Source: Cladopsammia gracilis (taxonomy: Eukaryota; Cnidaria; Anthozoa; Scleractinia; Dendrophylliidae). Taken from it: a stretch of DNA of 64,000 nucleotides. A program made the position numbers and the translations under genes. Where the stretch lies: the NCBI GenBank assembly GCA_022457155.1, contig JAJGOT010000166.1:62001-126000 (forward strand), written 5' to 3'. Each line of letters opens with the position of its first letter. Within the stretch, counting starts at the first letter, position 1. Below, one piece after another: positions 44,308 to 54,590 of the stretch. The notes beneath the pieces were generated by a model, which ran no database searches, was not told the DNA's origin, and saw only the letters and a program-made list of their open reading frames with translations.

Positions 44308-45221
44308 TCATTCTCTTCTCAGAATGTTCTTTACAGCTCGCCGTATCTCCCTGATTCTCCAGCAGTAAACAAGCGGATTCAAAAAAGAGTTGATGTAAAC
44401 AGCAGTTAAAACGTAGTCGTAGACAATTTTTACTGCTGGTGTGAATCCAATAAATATGTTCATAATCATCGTTACACACTGAAAGGCAAATAGAAAATTA
44501 CGAACAAGCCATAAACATAAAGTACTGTCACGGGTGATTTTCTGCACTTCAGTACGTTTACCATATTAGTTTGAAGATGACTGACAGCCATGTTTTGGTC
44601 GCTAATCTGGCGTTGATGTCTTCGAGCGATGTGAAATATCTTGAAAGTACTCATAGTTATAATAAAAAAAGTGAGAACAGCGACAGCGAACGGGAAAAAA
44701 AGCCACTCACGATCATTGTTTATCCAAAACCGTGACATGACAAATGTTATGGAAAAAATCCAGAGAACAAAAATGGCTTGAAATGCGCGGCGAACAGTGA
44801 CAATCGTGTTGTATCGTAAATGAAGAATTATAGCAAGAAGACGGTCACAGGACACTGCAGCTAAATTAAGGAAAGATACGCCAGAAGTTCCCCAACTTGA
44901 TATGGACATGAGCATTCTCAACGTACAGTATGCGCTAAAATTCTCAACAAGTTCGGCTATTTTGAACGCCACGAAAAATGGCTGACATATCAGGCCAACA
45001 AGAAGATCTGAAGCTGCGAGACAACCCAAAAGGATGAAAGGTGGCCTATGAAGATCTTGATTTTTTCTTATCGCAAATAGAATATAAAAGTTCCCTACAC
45101 ATGTTATCACAGAAAACATAATGTTAAGGATACATACTAGAATATTTGTCATTATAAAAACTTCTTCCGTTTTGTGTAAATTGATATCCAAAAAGAAACA
45201 GGTTTTGTGAGTTTTGTTCAT
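44308..45221 (-). pseudogene. GPCR copy 4, frameshifted between TM6 and TM7
   Basis: The ORF from 45221 (MNKTHKTCFF) runs through TM1-TM6 (SCDRLLAI after TM3) to FYLPFSV, then stops. The reading frame for TM7 ([20 protein letters not shown]) continues in another frame to 44308. Compared with its closest paralogue at 55527-56435, two extra bases lie in 44477-44488. Everything else is intact, so the loss is recent, unless it is a sequencing error. Confidence 0.88.
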
Positions 45222-45410
45222 GACGAAGAAATCCTTTTGTCAACCGACTGAGTCAGTGGAAGTGATGCCAACCGCAGTAATAAATGATTGTACCTTTCTC
45301 AATTGCTTCTTTTACCCTGAAGCCGTTAAGAGTTGAAAGCCATTGCGGAAGTTTCAACTGTATTTCACGTTTGTTAATATTGTTACTGACGCAACTCAAC
45401 CTCTCTTAAA

Positions 45411-45440
45411 TTTGCATGCTTACTGATATAGGACCATGTG
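45411..45440 (-). promoter_or_regulatory. Conserved ATTTGCATGC upstream element (copy 4)
   Basis: AAATTTGCATGCTTACTGAT, about 190 bp upstream of the ATG. It contains ATTTGCAT, the octamer consensus of POU-domain factors. The same spacing is seen at copies 8, 10 and 11. Confidence 0.5.
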
Positions 45441-45949
45441 GGTTATCGCTGTGAAAGTCAAAATTTATAACCGCTGAGTCATTCTGCATTTACCTAGGCA
45501 AACAATTTTTTATCAAAACTAACTGTTAGCCATAGTTAGTTATTGAATATATTTCTTAAGGCTAAGGTAAGACGTTATATTGATGGTCAAAGCAGAGAGT
45601 GATCACAGCTACCTCGTGAAATACTTTCTCAAGTCCCCATTTTAATCATGTCAGGCTTCTAAAAGCGAATCAAGTTTCAATTGTTTGTTTTATTCAATAC
45701 TGTTTAGCGTTCTTATAATTTAACGGAATGACTGAATGAGGCTGAATGAGGAAATTCAGATAAGTTTAACCTGTCTCAAATAAATTTACATGCTTACTAA
45801 TATAATAATAAAAGGCGACTGCATTCATTATTTAACAGTCTTGACAAACGTTATGAAAGTTTTACAATGCAAATGTAAAACGCAGTTAATGGAGCATGAT
45901 ACCCTAGTGGCCCCGTAGGGCATCTATTTGTATTGTACTTTGGAATAGT

Positions 45950-46275
45950 AACATCGGACGTGACTGGCTTTAACTGCCCTGGGGGGACTTCCATATACAA
46001 TTGACTGGGGTGCTCGTCGTACCTTTTAAGGGTAAAAATTTGTAGATTGGTACCGCTTAGGGTGCGAAAATCTATGACCAAGGTTAGAATCAACGCAGTA
46101 CTTTTTAGGGTACTGAGCCGAAAAAGTATGACAGAATATGACATGTGTTGTTTTAGAATTGGTACCTCTGAGAGGTAAAAATTATTTTGAGCCACGCCCA
46201 TCAAACGAGATTCTGGTACCTTTTAGGGTGTTTTTCGAAAATTCCGAGCAGCACCCCCGTCATTTTTATATGTGT
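45950..46275. repeat. GGTACCTTTTAGGG-type dispersed repeat
   Basis: Multiple variants of GGTACC(T)TTTAGGGT with a GGGGGG start and CCCCCTCCCGGG end, like the 23.1-kb copy. Confidence 0.6.
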
Positions 46276-46656
46276 CCCCCTCCCGGGTTTCACTGAATTG
46301 AAAAGTCGTACTAGTCCTCAATGTCGTACTCGTACTCAAATCTATAGCTCCCTATTAAAAGGTACAGCTGTACCGAATGTCCTCGCAACCGCGTCTCGGT
46401 TCTCGGTATACAGTACCATTCCTGTTTAAATAAAACTTTTTCACAAGACGCTTTGTTTTGAAAATGTTAATAACTATTGATATAAGTAGTTCGTGATATA
46501 TTCAGCAGTAGGGCTGAAAGTTGAGCGATAACATCTCTATTGATACCAAATGTCCAGGTTGCACTGCAGAATACCACTCACTCACTCACTCGCAAAGGAT
46601 AAATTCAAAATTATAGGCAAATGTTGTTGGACAAATCTTCATGTGTTTGTTTTGAA

Positions 46657-47571
46657 TTATGAGTCTTGCCGTCCTCGTCTGAAGATATTCTTCGCAGCTA
46701 GCCGTATCTCCCTAATTCTCCAACAGTACACAAGCGGATTCAAAAATGAGTTGATGTACACAGCAGTTGTAATGTAGTCGTAGGCAATCTTTACTGTTGT
46801 TGTGTATCCAGTAAGCTTGTGAATGATTGTCGTTACATGGTATGGCAAATAGACAATCATGAATAAGCCATAAACATAAAGTACTGTCACCGCTGATTTT
46901 CTACATTTGAGCACGTTGACCGTGTTGGTTTGAAGATGGCGGATGGTTGCGTTCTGTTCGATTATCTGGCGTTGGTGTCTTCGAACGATCTGAAATATTT
47001 TGAAGGTACTCAAGGTTATAATAAAAAGTGCCAGAAGGAAAGTAACCAACGGGATTAAAAACCATTTGTTTGTTATCCAAAAGCTTGACATAACTAATAT
47101 TATGCAAATGATCCAGACAACAAAAACGGTTTGAAATACGCGACGAACAGTGACGATCGTGTTGTATCGCAAATGAAGTATTAGAGCAAGAAGACGGTCA
47201 ATGGACACTGCGGCTAAAGTTAATAAAGATACGCCAGAGGTTATCCAGCCCGATACGAAACGAAACATTCTAAGCGGACAGTACGCGCTAAAATTCTCCA
47301 CAAGTTCGGCTATTTTTAAAATCGAGAAAAATGGCTGACATAACAGGCCAACAAGAAGATCTGAAGCCGCCAGACAACCCAAGAGGACGAACGATGGCGA
47401 ATGAAGATCTTGCGTTTTTCGAATCACAAATAGAATCAAAACGTTCCCCACACATGTTATGAGAGAAAACACAAAGTTAAGGATGCACGTTAGGATATTT
47501 GTGATGAAAACATCTTCCGTTTTGTCGAAGTTGATGTCCAAGAACAAACAAGTGTTGTGACTCTTGTTCAT
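46657..47571 (-). CDS. Class-A GPCR, MECA-like orphan receptor, copy 5
   Basis: Single-exon 304-residue receptor starting MNKSHNTCLF at 47571; the frame extends upstream without an ATG. NKS sequon at residue 2, LAASDLLVGLLC in TM2, AYCPLRM at the top of TM3, SIDRLLALILHLRYN, short TM4-TM5 loop (FWITNKWF), TM6 [22 protein letters not shown]7 [18 protein letters not shown], basic tail ending RQDS. TM5 has a proline (FLIPLV), unlike copy 1. The 5' flank, with CRE-like sites, is shared with copy 1. The degenerate copies at 53351 and 57945 derive from this subtype (CPLRMFRFVS, WITNKWFLIP). Confidence 0.93.
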   Translation of the reverse strand: MNKSHNTCLFLDINFDKTEDVFITNILTCILNFVFSLITCVGNVLILFVIRKTQDLHSPSFVLLGCLAASDLLVGLLCQPFFSILKIAELVENFSAYCPLRMFRFVSGWITSGVSLLTLAAVSIDRLLALILHLRYNTIVTVRRVFQTVFVVWIICIILVMSSFWITNKWFLIPLVTFLLALFIITLSTFKIFQIVRRHQRQIIEQNATIRHLQTNTVNVLKCRKSAVTVLYVYGLFMIVYLPYHVTTIIHKLTGYTTTVKIAYDYITTAVYINSFLNPLVYCWRIREIRLAAKNIFRRGRQDS

Positions 47572-47696
47572 GATGAAAATCCCTTTCTTGTACAAACAGG
47601 ATGAAGCTACCAGAAAGCCCAACTACGTCCTTTGATGATAAATTCCAGCCGTAAAAGTTAATATTTCCAATTCATCACGTCAGTCCCCTTTCAAAT

Positions 47697-47718
47697 GTTG
47701 ACGTCATGATGACGTCCC
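47697..47718 (-). promoter_or_regulatory. CRE/ATF-like sites upstream of GPCR copy 5
   Basis: TGACGTCATGATGACGTC holds a perfect palindromic TGACGTCA and a second TGACGTC, about 130 bp upstream of the ATG. The matching position upstream of copy 1 (near 27802-27822) reads TGACGCCATTATGACGAC, a weakened version. CREB/ATF binding is inferred from the consensus. Confidence 0.5.
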
Positions 47719-47759
47719 CAGACCGTATACCGGGGTACTCTGGGAACTGGGGCACATTT

Positions 47760-47995
47760 GTAACGTATATGACGAAGAAATCGTCCACAAACATGATGAA
47801 GCTGCCAGAAAGCCAAACTGAGTCAGTGGAACTTCCGTTTTGTATAAGCCGATATCCATAAACAAACAAGTGTTGTGACTTTTGTTCATGATGAAAAGGT
47901 CCTTTTGTGGCAAACAGGATGAAGCTGCCAGAAAGCCGAGAGAGCCGAACGGAGTCAGTGGAACTGAAACCAACGGCAGTAATGAATGATTGTAC
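47760..47995 (-). pseudogene. GPCR N-terminal and 5' flank fragments
   Basis: Contains MNKSHNTCLFMDIGLYKTE, the first residues of a receptor, and then jumps into a second copy of the 5' leader (GATGAAGCTGCCAGAAAGCC occurs twice). It is the stub of a copy lost upstream of copy 5. Confidence 0.75.
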
Positions 47996-48088
47996 CTTTC
48001 TTTACCCTGAAGCCGTTAAGAGTTGGAAAGCCATCGCGAAAGTGTCGCGGTTTTTTAACATTGTTAAGGCGTAATTCATTGTTTCTCG

Positions 48089-48113
48089 AATTTGCATACT
48101 CACTGATATAGGA
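48089..48113 (-). promoter_or_regulatory. Conserved ATTTGCAT upstream element near copy 5
   Basis: GAATTTGCATACTCACTGAT, belonging to the lost N-terminal copy rather than directly to copy 5 (about 515 bp away). Confidence 0.4.
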
Positions 48114-48390
48114 CTTTATGTTTTACAGCGGTGAAATTCACAGTTTATAACTGTTTAGTCATTTGTATTTACCCAGCGTGCAATATTTGACCATGAATAA
48201 ACAAACTAGCTGTTAGTTGTATTGATGATCAAAACATGCGGAATCAGTTTCCAATTCCTACTTTTAATCATCTTCAGAATAATAAATGAATCAGTTGTAT
48301 TGTCTGAAGTGAACGCTTTTCCTAGTGTAAAATTTTTCATCATTCCTAATCACAACTTTTGCCTGTTTACCGAAATCCTTAATTCCACAA

Positions 48391-49610
48391 TGTCCTTAAT
48401 TTCTGCTCCTTAATTTTTAGCGTGCGTGATCTTTTATCATTCGCCAAAACAGATGCAGAAAGCCAATATCAGTACAAACCAATTATCGGCTAAATTCATC
48501 TTGAAGGCAGTTAAGTCAATTTTTTTCCTGCGCGCTAAAGCCCGGTTTCCATATGATCGCTACGATCGCTGCGATCGCTGCGATCGCTGAAAAAAAAGTT
48601 CAGCGATCGTAGCGATCATATGGAAACCACTCTCCAGCGATCGTAGCGATCACAGCGATCGCAGCGACAACGATCGCTACGATCGCTGTGATTCTATCTC
48701 AGCGATCGTAGCGATCGTAGCGATCATATGGAAACCACTCTCCAGCGATCGCAGCGATCGCAGCGATCACAGCGACAGCAAAAATACCAAGATGCACTGC
48801 GTACGCCCACTCAAAGGGTGCGATTTGGCCCTTTTTATGGAAGAAGTGCAAAGATACGACTGTCTTTATATCAAATTTTAAAAACAATTCACAGCCGCTA
48901 TGTTGAATTTCAAGAATGAGGCGAAACGATATTGTCAGACCCAGGTCCCCTCGATCTTCATTCACTTTCTCAGCGATCGTAGCGATCGCAGCGATCATAT
49001 GGAAACCATCAATCGCTGCGATCGCTGAACTATTTTTTTTCAGCGATCGCAGCGATCGCAACGATCGTAGCGATCGTAGCGATCATATGGAAACCGGGCT
49101 TTAGTGGCCGTTGGTGCGATACGTGACATCAAATCATTGTATGAACTCTTATAGATAACGGTTCTCAGCGAATGAGCGAGCGGAATATTTCACAGCAATG
49201 TTCATCACCTGGGGATTTTAAACAGAATACACTTAACCTTTTTGTACAACCATTAATGTAACCATGGCTAAAATAAGATGTCTGTAAGGACTTTGGCTTT
49301 AAGATTTCTTCTTTAGGATTTCTTCGTTTTAGAAATAAACTTTCATTCTGAAGAGAAAAAAAATTACGCTTCAAAAAAAGCTGTCTTCCAATGTACAACG
49401 TAAGTTATCAATCCTTGAATTTGTCGATTGTTGCAGATGATTTATTCATTCAATCGCCTGTTTGAGTTCTTCAGGCCAGGTTGAAACCAGATGCTATCGT
49501 TTAAATGTTTTAGACTCGCTTAGGACATCGTAAATTTTTTTGTGCAGTTTTTACTTAATAGAAAATTATGAGTGTAACCAGCGCAATAGTAATTGCAGGA
49601 CGCAATTTGG
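48391..49610. repeat. Array spacer block homologous to 62700-64000
   Basis: GATCTTTTATCATTCGCCAA and CAAATCATTGTATGAACTCT and later AATTTGTCGA..GTTGCAGATGATTTATT all recur at 62.7-64.0 kb. Here the block is split by the foldback element at 48536-49103. Confidence 0.8.
48536..49103. mobile_element. Foldback element rich in GCGATCGC
   Basis: Ends TAAAGCCCGGTTTCCATATG and CATATGGAAACCGGGCTTTA. The interior has dozens of AGCGATCG(C/T)AGCGATC units in both orientations, with CATATGGAAACCACTCTCCA recurring between them, around a unique core at 48781-48960. Absence at the matching place in the 62.8-kb block shows it is an insertion. Confidence 0.9.
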
Positions 49611-49849
49611 CACAAGCACGCGAGAGGTGCCATCTCTCGCGCGAGTCATACACGCATACATCTCACGCGTGCGTCTCAGAAAACACAACGCTAGGATATG
49701 AGCTGATAGCCTATGCCTGGACAACCAATCAAAACGCTAGAAATCTCATAAACGAGATCCCGTTATTAACAAACTAAGTTAAAGTGGTCACTAAAGTCTG
49801 TCAAGACTGTTTTAAAAAAATTAATGCAATTGTCTTAAATTAATATAAG

Positions 49850-50304
49850 AGCTGTTTTCAAATGGGTGTCGAAAGTAATTTCGTGATTTCTTAGATTTTG
49901 AATTTCTATGCTTTGTGATTGGCAAAAAAATCTCGCGCGACTTTCTCATCCATTCAGAAGTAAAACCAAAACCAATCGTTACCCGCACGCGTTTTCCCGC
50001 GATTTTCACGTGCTTGGCGCCGACTACATGTATTTGCTTCGTGTTTTGATTGGTTCATTGGATAGTCTGTGTCTGCTGTGATTGGCTAGAGTGATAACTT
50101 TCAATAACCCTTTTTGCGGTTAACCTTTCTCATTTGCATTACAATAAAAGTCAACGTGGTTGCGAGGCAATTTCGGGAAATTTGTAGTTTCTGCCCGAAA
50201 TTGCCTCGCAATCATGTTGAATGTTATTGTAATGCAAATGAGAAAGGTTAACCGTGAAAAGGGCTATTGGTTTTGCTTTTAAGATACTCAATTGAAAACC
50301 GCTC
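49850..50304. mobile_element. MITE with AGAG.GTTTTCAA ends, copy 2, containing a nested element
   Basis: Left AGAGCTGTTTTCAAATGGGT, interior ATGCTTTGTGATTGGC and GTTTTGATTGGTTCATTGGA, right CTCAATTGAAAACCGCTC. Interrupted at 50102-50269. Confidence 0.8.
50102..50269. mobile_element. Nested MITE with CAATAACCC ends
   Basis: Left CAATAACCC..TTTGCGGTTAACC and right GGTTAACCGTGAAAAGGGCTATTG, arms about 70 bp, with GCGAGGCAATTTCGGG paired with its complement. It lies within the older MITE at 49850-50304. Confidence 0.88.
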
Positions 50305-50542
50305 AACTATCTTATTATACATTGGTGTCACTAGCTCGATTTTGATTGGCTATAAGCACGCAGCTAATTATTGCTTGCTGTTTCTGTTACGTCATACCTA
50401 CAGACAATAGTTTTATGCATGCAGAAGTGACGTAAGTTGTTTACTTACAAGTTGACTGCTGTGCATTGATCACTTTTTTGTGCGCGCTCTTGTCTTCACA
50501 AGTGCAGCTCAGGAATACGCATAATAAAACAATTATTGGATT

Positions 50543-50680
50543 CGGTTTTCGCATGATAGCGATAATTATCAAGGCCTCAGTTTGTGTTATCCGCCTCAGC
50601 CGTCGGCTTCGGCAGATAACACAAACTTTGGCCTTGATAATTATCGCCATCATGCTCAACCTCATCCAGTAATTGTTAAT
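50543..50680. repeat. Inverted repeat around GATAATTATCAAGGCC
   Basis: GATAGCGATAATTATCAAGG and CCTTGATAATTATCGCCATC surround TGTGTTATC..GATAACACA. Typical of a short foldback repeat in marine invertebrates. Confidence 0.7.
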
Positions 50681-50782
50681 TAGTAAGCATGCGAATTTAT
50701 TTGTATTGTACGTTGGAATAGCAACTCAGGGGTATATCAATGTACCATTGTAACATTTGTTGGGGCATTTTTATCTATAGTC

Positions 50783-51001
50783 TTATTGAAGCATTTTGCA
50801 ACCTTGTCCGAGTTGCAAGTTAGTTCTTGTCTTCTCATTGGTTGGATTAGTAAATATTCTATTTATGTCTCGCTTGTTATGATGTAACGTCCAGTACTCG
50901 GATGTTACAGCCTTAGCTATTTCCTCAGACTTCAAACATTGTCCAGCTATAAAATGCATTGTACCAGGTCCAAGCCACATTTGCTTGCAGTGAAATGCCA
51001 A
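50783..51001 (-). pseudogene. Conserved coding-like fragment of unknown family, copy A
   Basis: The minus-strand frame includes EYWTLHHNKRDINRIFTNP and EKTRTNLQLGQ. The copy at 54839-55021 has DYLTLHYNKRDMNRVFTDP and EKTRTNFQLDK in the same frame, mostly conservative changes. A further part-copy without the frame is at 57690-57760. I do not recognise the protein. Confidence 0.4.
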
Positions 51002-51072
51002 CTACTCACAGCATGCTAAGGAAATAAATTTGCATGCTTAATACTCTAATATTAAAGGTAATTGCATTCATT

Positions 51073-51400
51073 AGAGTGGTTTTCAATTGAGTGTGTAAAT
51101 TAATTGGGTGATTGCTTTGGTTTTGTATTGCTACGCTTTGTGATCCCCTCGCAACTTTCTCAACCAATCAGAGGTAAAACCAAAACCAATCGTGACTTAC
51201 TCGACGCGTTTTCCCGCGCTTTGCGCCGGCTACATGTGTTTGCTACGAGTTCTGATTGGTTCATTGGATTGTACACGTCTGCGTCTGTTGTGATTGGCCA
51301 AAGTAATTACGGAGTAATTACTTCAGCAAAAAGAAACCGAACAGCTCAAACTGTATTAGCTTTCACACAGTTTCCTTTTAGAGCAGTTTTCAATTGAGTT
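51073..51400. mobile_element. MITE with AGAG.GTTTTCAATT ends, copy 3
   Basis: Starts AGAGTGGTTTTCAATTGAGT with the family interior (TGCTACGCTTTGTGAT, CAATCAGAGGTAAAACCAAA). It ends in a direct, truncated repeat of its own start at 51380. Confidence 0.75.
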
Positions 51401-51796
51401 TCTCAAACTCATTACTAATTCATAAAGTGACCAGCCAATAAATGGCGTCCATTTGGGTCAGGTGGATGAGTTTTGATACCCACTGAAACACCAGATCAAG
51501 ATCTTAAGGGTTTTGATTTCAGTTCAAAACCGTGTTTGATCTCAAATCAAACACTTGCATATTAATGAGTTTTACAGCAATACATGTTATTCCACTCAAT
51601 TATATAATTACATTCGGAACCTTACATTCCTTTCTTGGTCTTCAAATGTAAGCCCTCTCGTGTGCCATCTTTCGATTCCGGGTCCAATGCTCGGTGAAAC
51701 AGAGTAAACCTTCAAAACAATAATCTGAGTATTATAACTGGAACTTCAACATGACATCGACATTTTAATTTAAAAACAAAATGGACCATTTTTCTC

Positions 51797-52302
51797 ACCT
51801 TCGGTCGCCATTATCAAGAGGATTTAATGCTTCAGCATCTTTTTTCTCTTCTAGAAAGCGTCGGATACCGCATATTATGCCACAAACAGTCTTCGGTGGA
51901 TATCTCTCTCCCGACTTTCTGGCCACGTCCATGACAAATTTGCTAAGCCAATAATTCAAACTCAATGCGTCCGTTTCTTCAATACGAGCAGAAAGCGACA
52001 TAATCTTGTGTAAATCATAGTCCTTAAACATTCCTCTCGAATCTCAGAGAACGGGAACTTGAACCGTCCGAGAAGTTTGCCATTCGTAGAAAATGGATGT
52101 TGCCCATTTGTTTTTTAAATTTCGTCGACGGGGGAATAGCTTTATCGACTAGTTTTTCTTCTTCGACAACCGTTTTAGCCTCCCTAAACCGAGACGCTTC
52201 TGTTTCGCACATGGTCTCATACCAAATGGCGAAACACAACAAGCTCAATAAAATCATGCATGTGACGGCATTTGAAAAGGACAAAGGCAAAAAAACTAAC
52301 AC
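51797..52302 (-). pseudogene. Crypton-type/DUF3504-like gene relic
   Basis: Pieces in three frames spell the N-terminal block known from KIAA1958/QRICH1-ZMYM-like, Crypton-derived proteins: IPPSTKF, then WATSIFYEWQTSR, then MSLSARIEETDALSLNYWLSKFVMDV and GERYPPKTVCGIICGIRRFL. At least two frameshifts, one at an A6 run near 52113, separate them. A donor-like CGAAG|GTGAGA follows at 51797. The recombinase catalytic part is absent. Likely a dead exon. Confidence 0.6.
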
Positions 52303-52488
52303 TGAATAATTCTGTATTGTTTCATTTGAGAGGCCAGATCAAAAACTCGTGCTTCGGGTTTGATCGGGGCATCCAAACACCTTGAAACAATAAAAGCACT
52401 CGGCCGAAGCGGCCTCGTGCTTTCATTGCTTCTCGGTGTTTGGATACCCCAATCGCGATCAAACCCTCGCACTCGTTGTTGATCTATT

Positions 52489-52815
52489 ACGTCGAAAGTA
52501 ATTACACAATCCTCGGTAGGAAAAAAGATGGCGACATTTACCCATAATTCTTAGCGCATAAAAACCTTAACAACGTTCATAAAAATGTAAAGAAAAGTTA
52601 TAAAATCTTCAAACCTGGTCTACACATTGTCCTTAGTAATGGAACAAATATTGTAAAAATTTGGCTTTCTTTGTGCCTTATGTGCTGTGTTAGGTCTGCA
52701 AGGTATTGTGGTAAAATGAACAGCCGCCATCTTTTTTCCTACGGTGGATTGTTTTGCTTTTGCATGACTACGCTTTGTTATTGGCTAAAAAATCTCGCGC
52801 CACTCAGAAGTAAAC
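52489..52815. repeat. Partial AGAG-type MITE and a GATCAAA.ACTCG inverted patch
   Basis: GTCGAAAGTAATTACACAAT at the left and GCATGACTACGCTTTGTTAT with CACTCAGAAGTAAACCGG at the right are family words, separated by about 240 bp with the inverted pair CGGTAGGAAAAAAGATGGCG / CGCCATCTTTTTTCCTACGG. The patch at 52330-52490 (CACTCGGCCGAAGCGGCCTC) is another repeat. Confidence 0.5.
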
Positions 52816-53350
52816 CGGCACTAATCAGACCTTTTCAAACCTAGTTCGCATGCATGCTCTTCATAGCCATTTATCACACCAATTCTATTAAAGTACCTAG
52901 AGTCTCCTTACCTTCTGTTCAGCAACGGGAAGAACCGACAGCTCTGGGGACGTGAATGGCTTTAACTTCAAAACTCGAACTCGCACTCAAATCTAAAGCT
53001 TCCTATTGAAAAGAGACTGCTGTACCGCCGGAATGTCCTCGCAACGACGTTTCAGTATACTAGTACCATCCTTAAATAAAATTTACACAATACGCTTTGT
53101 TTTGAAAATGTTTATAACTATTGATATAAGTAGTTCGTGATGTATTCAGTACGACGGAAACTGAACGATAACATTCGTTTTGATACTGACTGTCCAGATT
53201 GCACTGAAAAAAAAATACTGTGCATAATTGCCTGTATAAGCTCACTTGCAGAGGATAAATTCCAAATGAGGCAAATGTTGTTGGACAAACCTTCAGCTGA
53301 ACCTTGCCTTCCTTGCGAGGAATCATGCGTTTGTTTTGAATCATGATTAT

Positions 53351-54043
53351 TGCCGTCCTCGTCTGAGGATTTTCTTCACAGCTCGCCGTCCTAATTCGAT
53401 CATGGGGTACAACAGCTGAGTTATAACTGCTGCGTACACCAACTCTTTTTTGAATCGGCTTGTGTACTGCTGGAGATCTCCAGCAGTACACAAGCCGATT
53501 CAAAAAAGAGTTGGTGTACGCAGCAGTTATAACTCAGCTGTTGTACCCCATGATAGTCGTGTATCCAGTAAGCTTGTGAATGATTTTCGTTGCATTGTAT
53601 GGCAAACAGAAATTCACGAATAAGCTATAAACAAAGTACTGTCACAGCTGATTTTCTGCATTTGAGCACGTTGACCGTGTTGGTTTGAAGATGGTGGACG
53701 GTTGCGTTTTGTTCGTTTATCTGGCGTTGGTGTCTTCGAAGACTTCGAACGATCTGAAATATTTTGAAGGTACTCAGGGCTATAACAAAAAGTGGTAGAA
53801 GGAAAAGTAATCAACGGGATTAAAAACCATTTGTTTGTTATCCAAAAGCTTGACATAACTATGTTATGCAAATGATCCAGAGAACAAAAACGGTTTGAAA
53901 TAGGCGACGCACAGTGACAATCGTGTTGTATGGCAAATGAAAGGTTCGAGCAATGGACACTGTGGCTAACGTCAATAAAGATACGCCAGAGGTTATCCAC
54001 CCCGATACGAAACGAAACATTCTCAGCGGACAGTACGCACTAA
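53351..54043 (-). pseudogene. GPCR pseudogene, copy 6, with internal palindrome
   Basis: Derived from the copy-5 subtype (CPLRMFRFVSGWITSGVSLL, SFWITNKWFLIP). TM1-TM2 are missing: homology begins at AYCPLR (54043). The DRLLAL segment is deleted (SIARTFHL), several frame breaks follow, and the TM7 coding stretch has been turned into a perfect inverted duplication (53399-53554). Confidence 0.9.
53399..53554. repeat. Perfect 156-bp spacer-less palindrome
   Basis: Two 78-bp arms meet at TGGAGATCTCCA (centre between 53476 and 53477) with no mismatch. Each arm holds the TM7-coding stretch of the receptor (CCAGCAGTACACAAGC and on to GCAGTTATAACTC). Confidence 0.97.
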
Positions 54044-54299
54044 GCAATGGTTTGCATCTGTAAAACTTTATTTGGCCATGTAGACAAAGCAATCTATCCT
54101 TAATTTGTATATGTGTATCTAATTGAATTCGCATCGCGTTAGTTATCCTCCCTGTGTTTCCTCTATTTTTTATTGTCAGAAAAGTCAAAAGATAAAGTAA
54201 AAAGAGCTCAGTTTTTAACATTACTGAACAATAAAACCCTTATTACATCGATTAGCCATATTCTACGTGAGTAATCATATGTTGTTTTTTTTTTTTTTT

Positions 54300-54590
54300 C
54301 AGTTATACTAGTCCAGCCATGCTCTTCTGAGCATATTCTTTGAAAGGCAAATGTTGCTGGACGAACTTGCTTTCCTTGCGAGCAGTCATGTGTTTGTTTG
54401 GAGTCATGTGTCTTGCCGTGCTCTTCTGAGAACGTTCTTTACAGCTAGCCGTATTTCCGGCCTAATTCTCCAGCAGTACAGAAGCGGATTTAACAAAGAC
54501 TTGATGTACACAGCAGAACGTTGTAACATAGTCGTAGGCAATCCTTACAGTTCGTGTGTATCCAGTAAGTTTGACCATGATTTGACCAAA
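54300..54590 (-). pseudogene. GPCR 3' fragments (two TM7/tail relics)
   Basis: A short receptor tail (CATGCTCTTCTGAGCATATT) at 54318 is followed by a leader-like stretch and then a second tail plus TM7 region (54414-54590) with small indels (CCGGCCTAATT, CAGAACGTTGTAAC). The same order occurs at 59190-59400, where the second part is the intact copy 10. Confidence 0.85.

Noticed and set aside
48699..49061. 120-residue minus-strand ORF with repeated AIAAIA and YDRYDR
   Set aside because: Produced by the GCGATC repeat units of the foldback element; no sign of a real protein.
48536..49103. Bacterial or cyanobacterial contamination suggested by GCGATCGC
   Set aside because: The octamers lie within a TIR-bounded insertion in a block shared with 62.7 kb, so they belong to this genome.
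53072..53503. 143-residue ORF spanning the palindrome
   Set aside because: It runs through inverted, antisense receptor sequence and 3' flank; it has no homologous frame in any paralogue.
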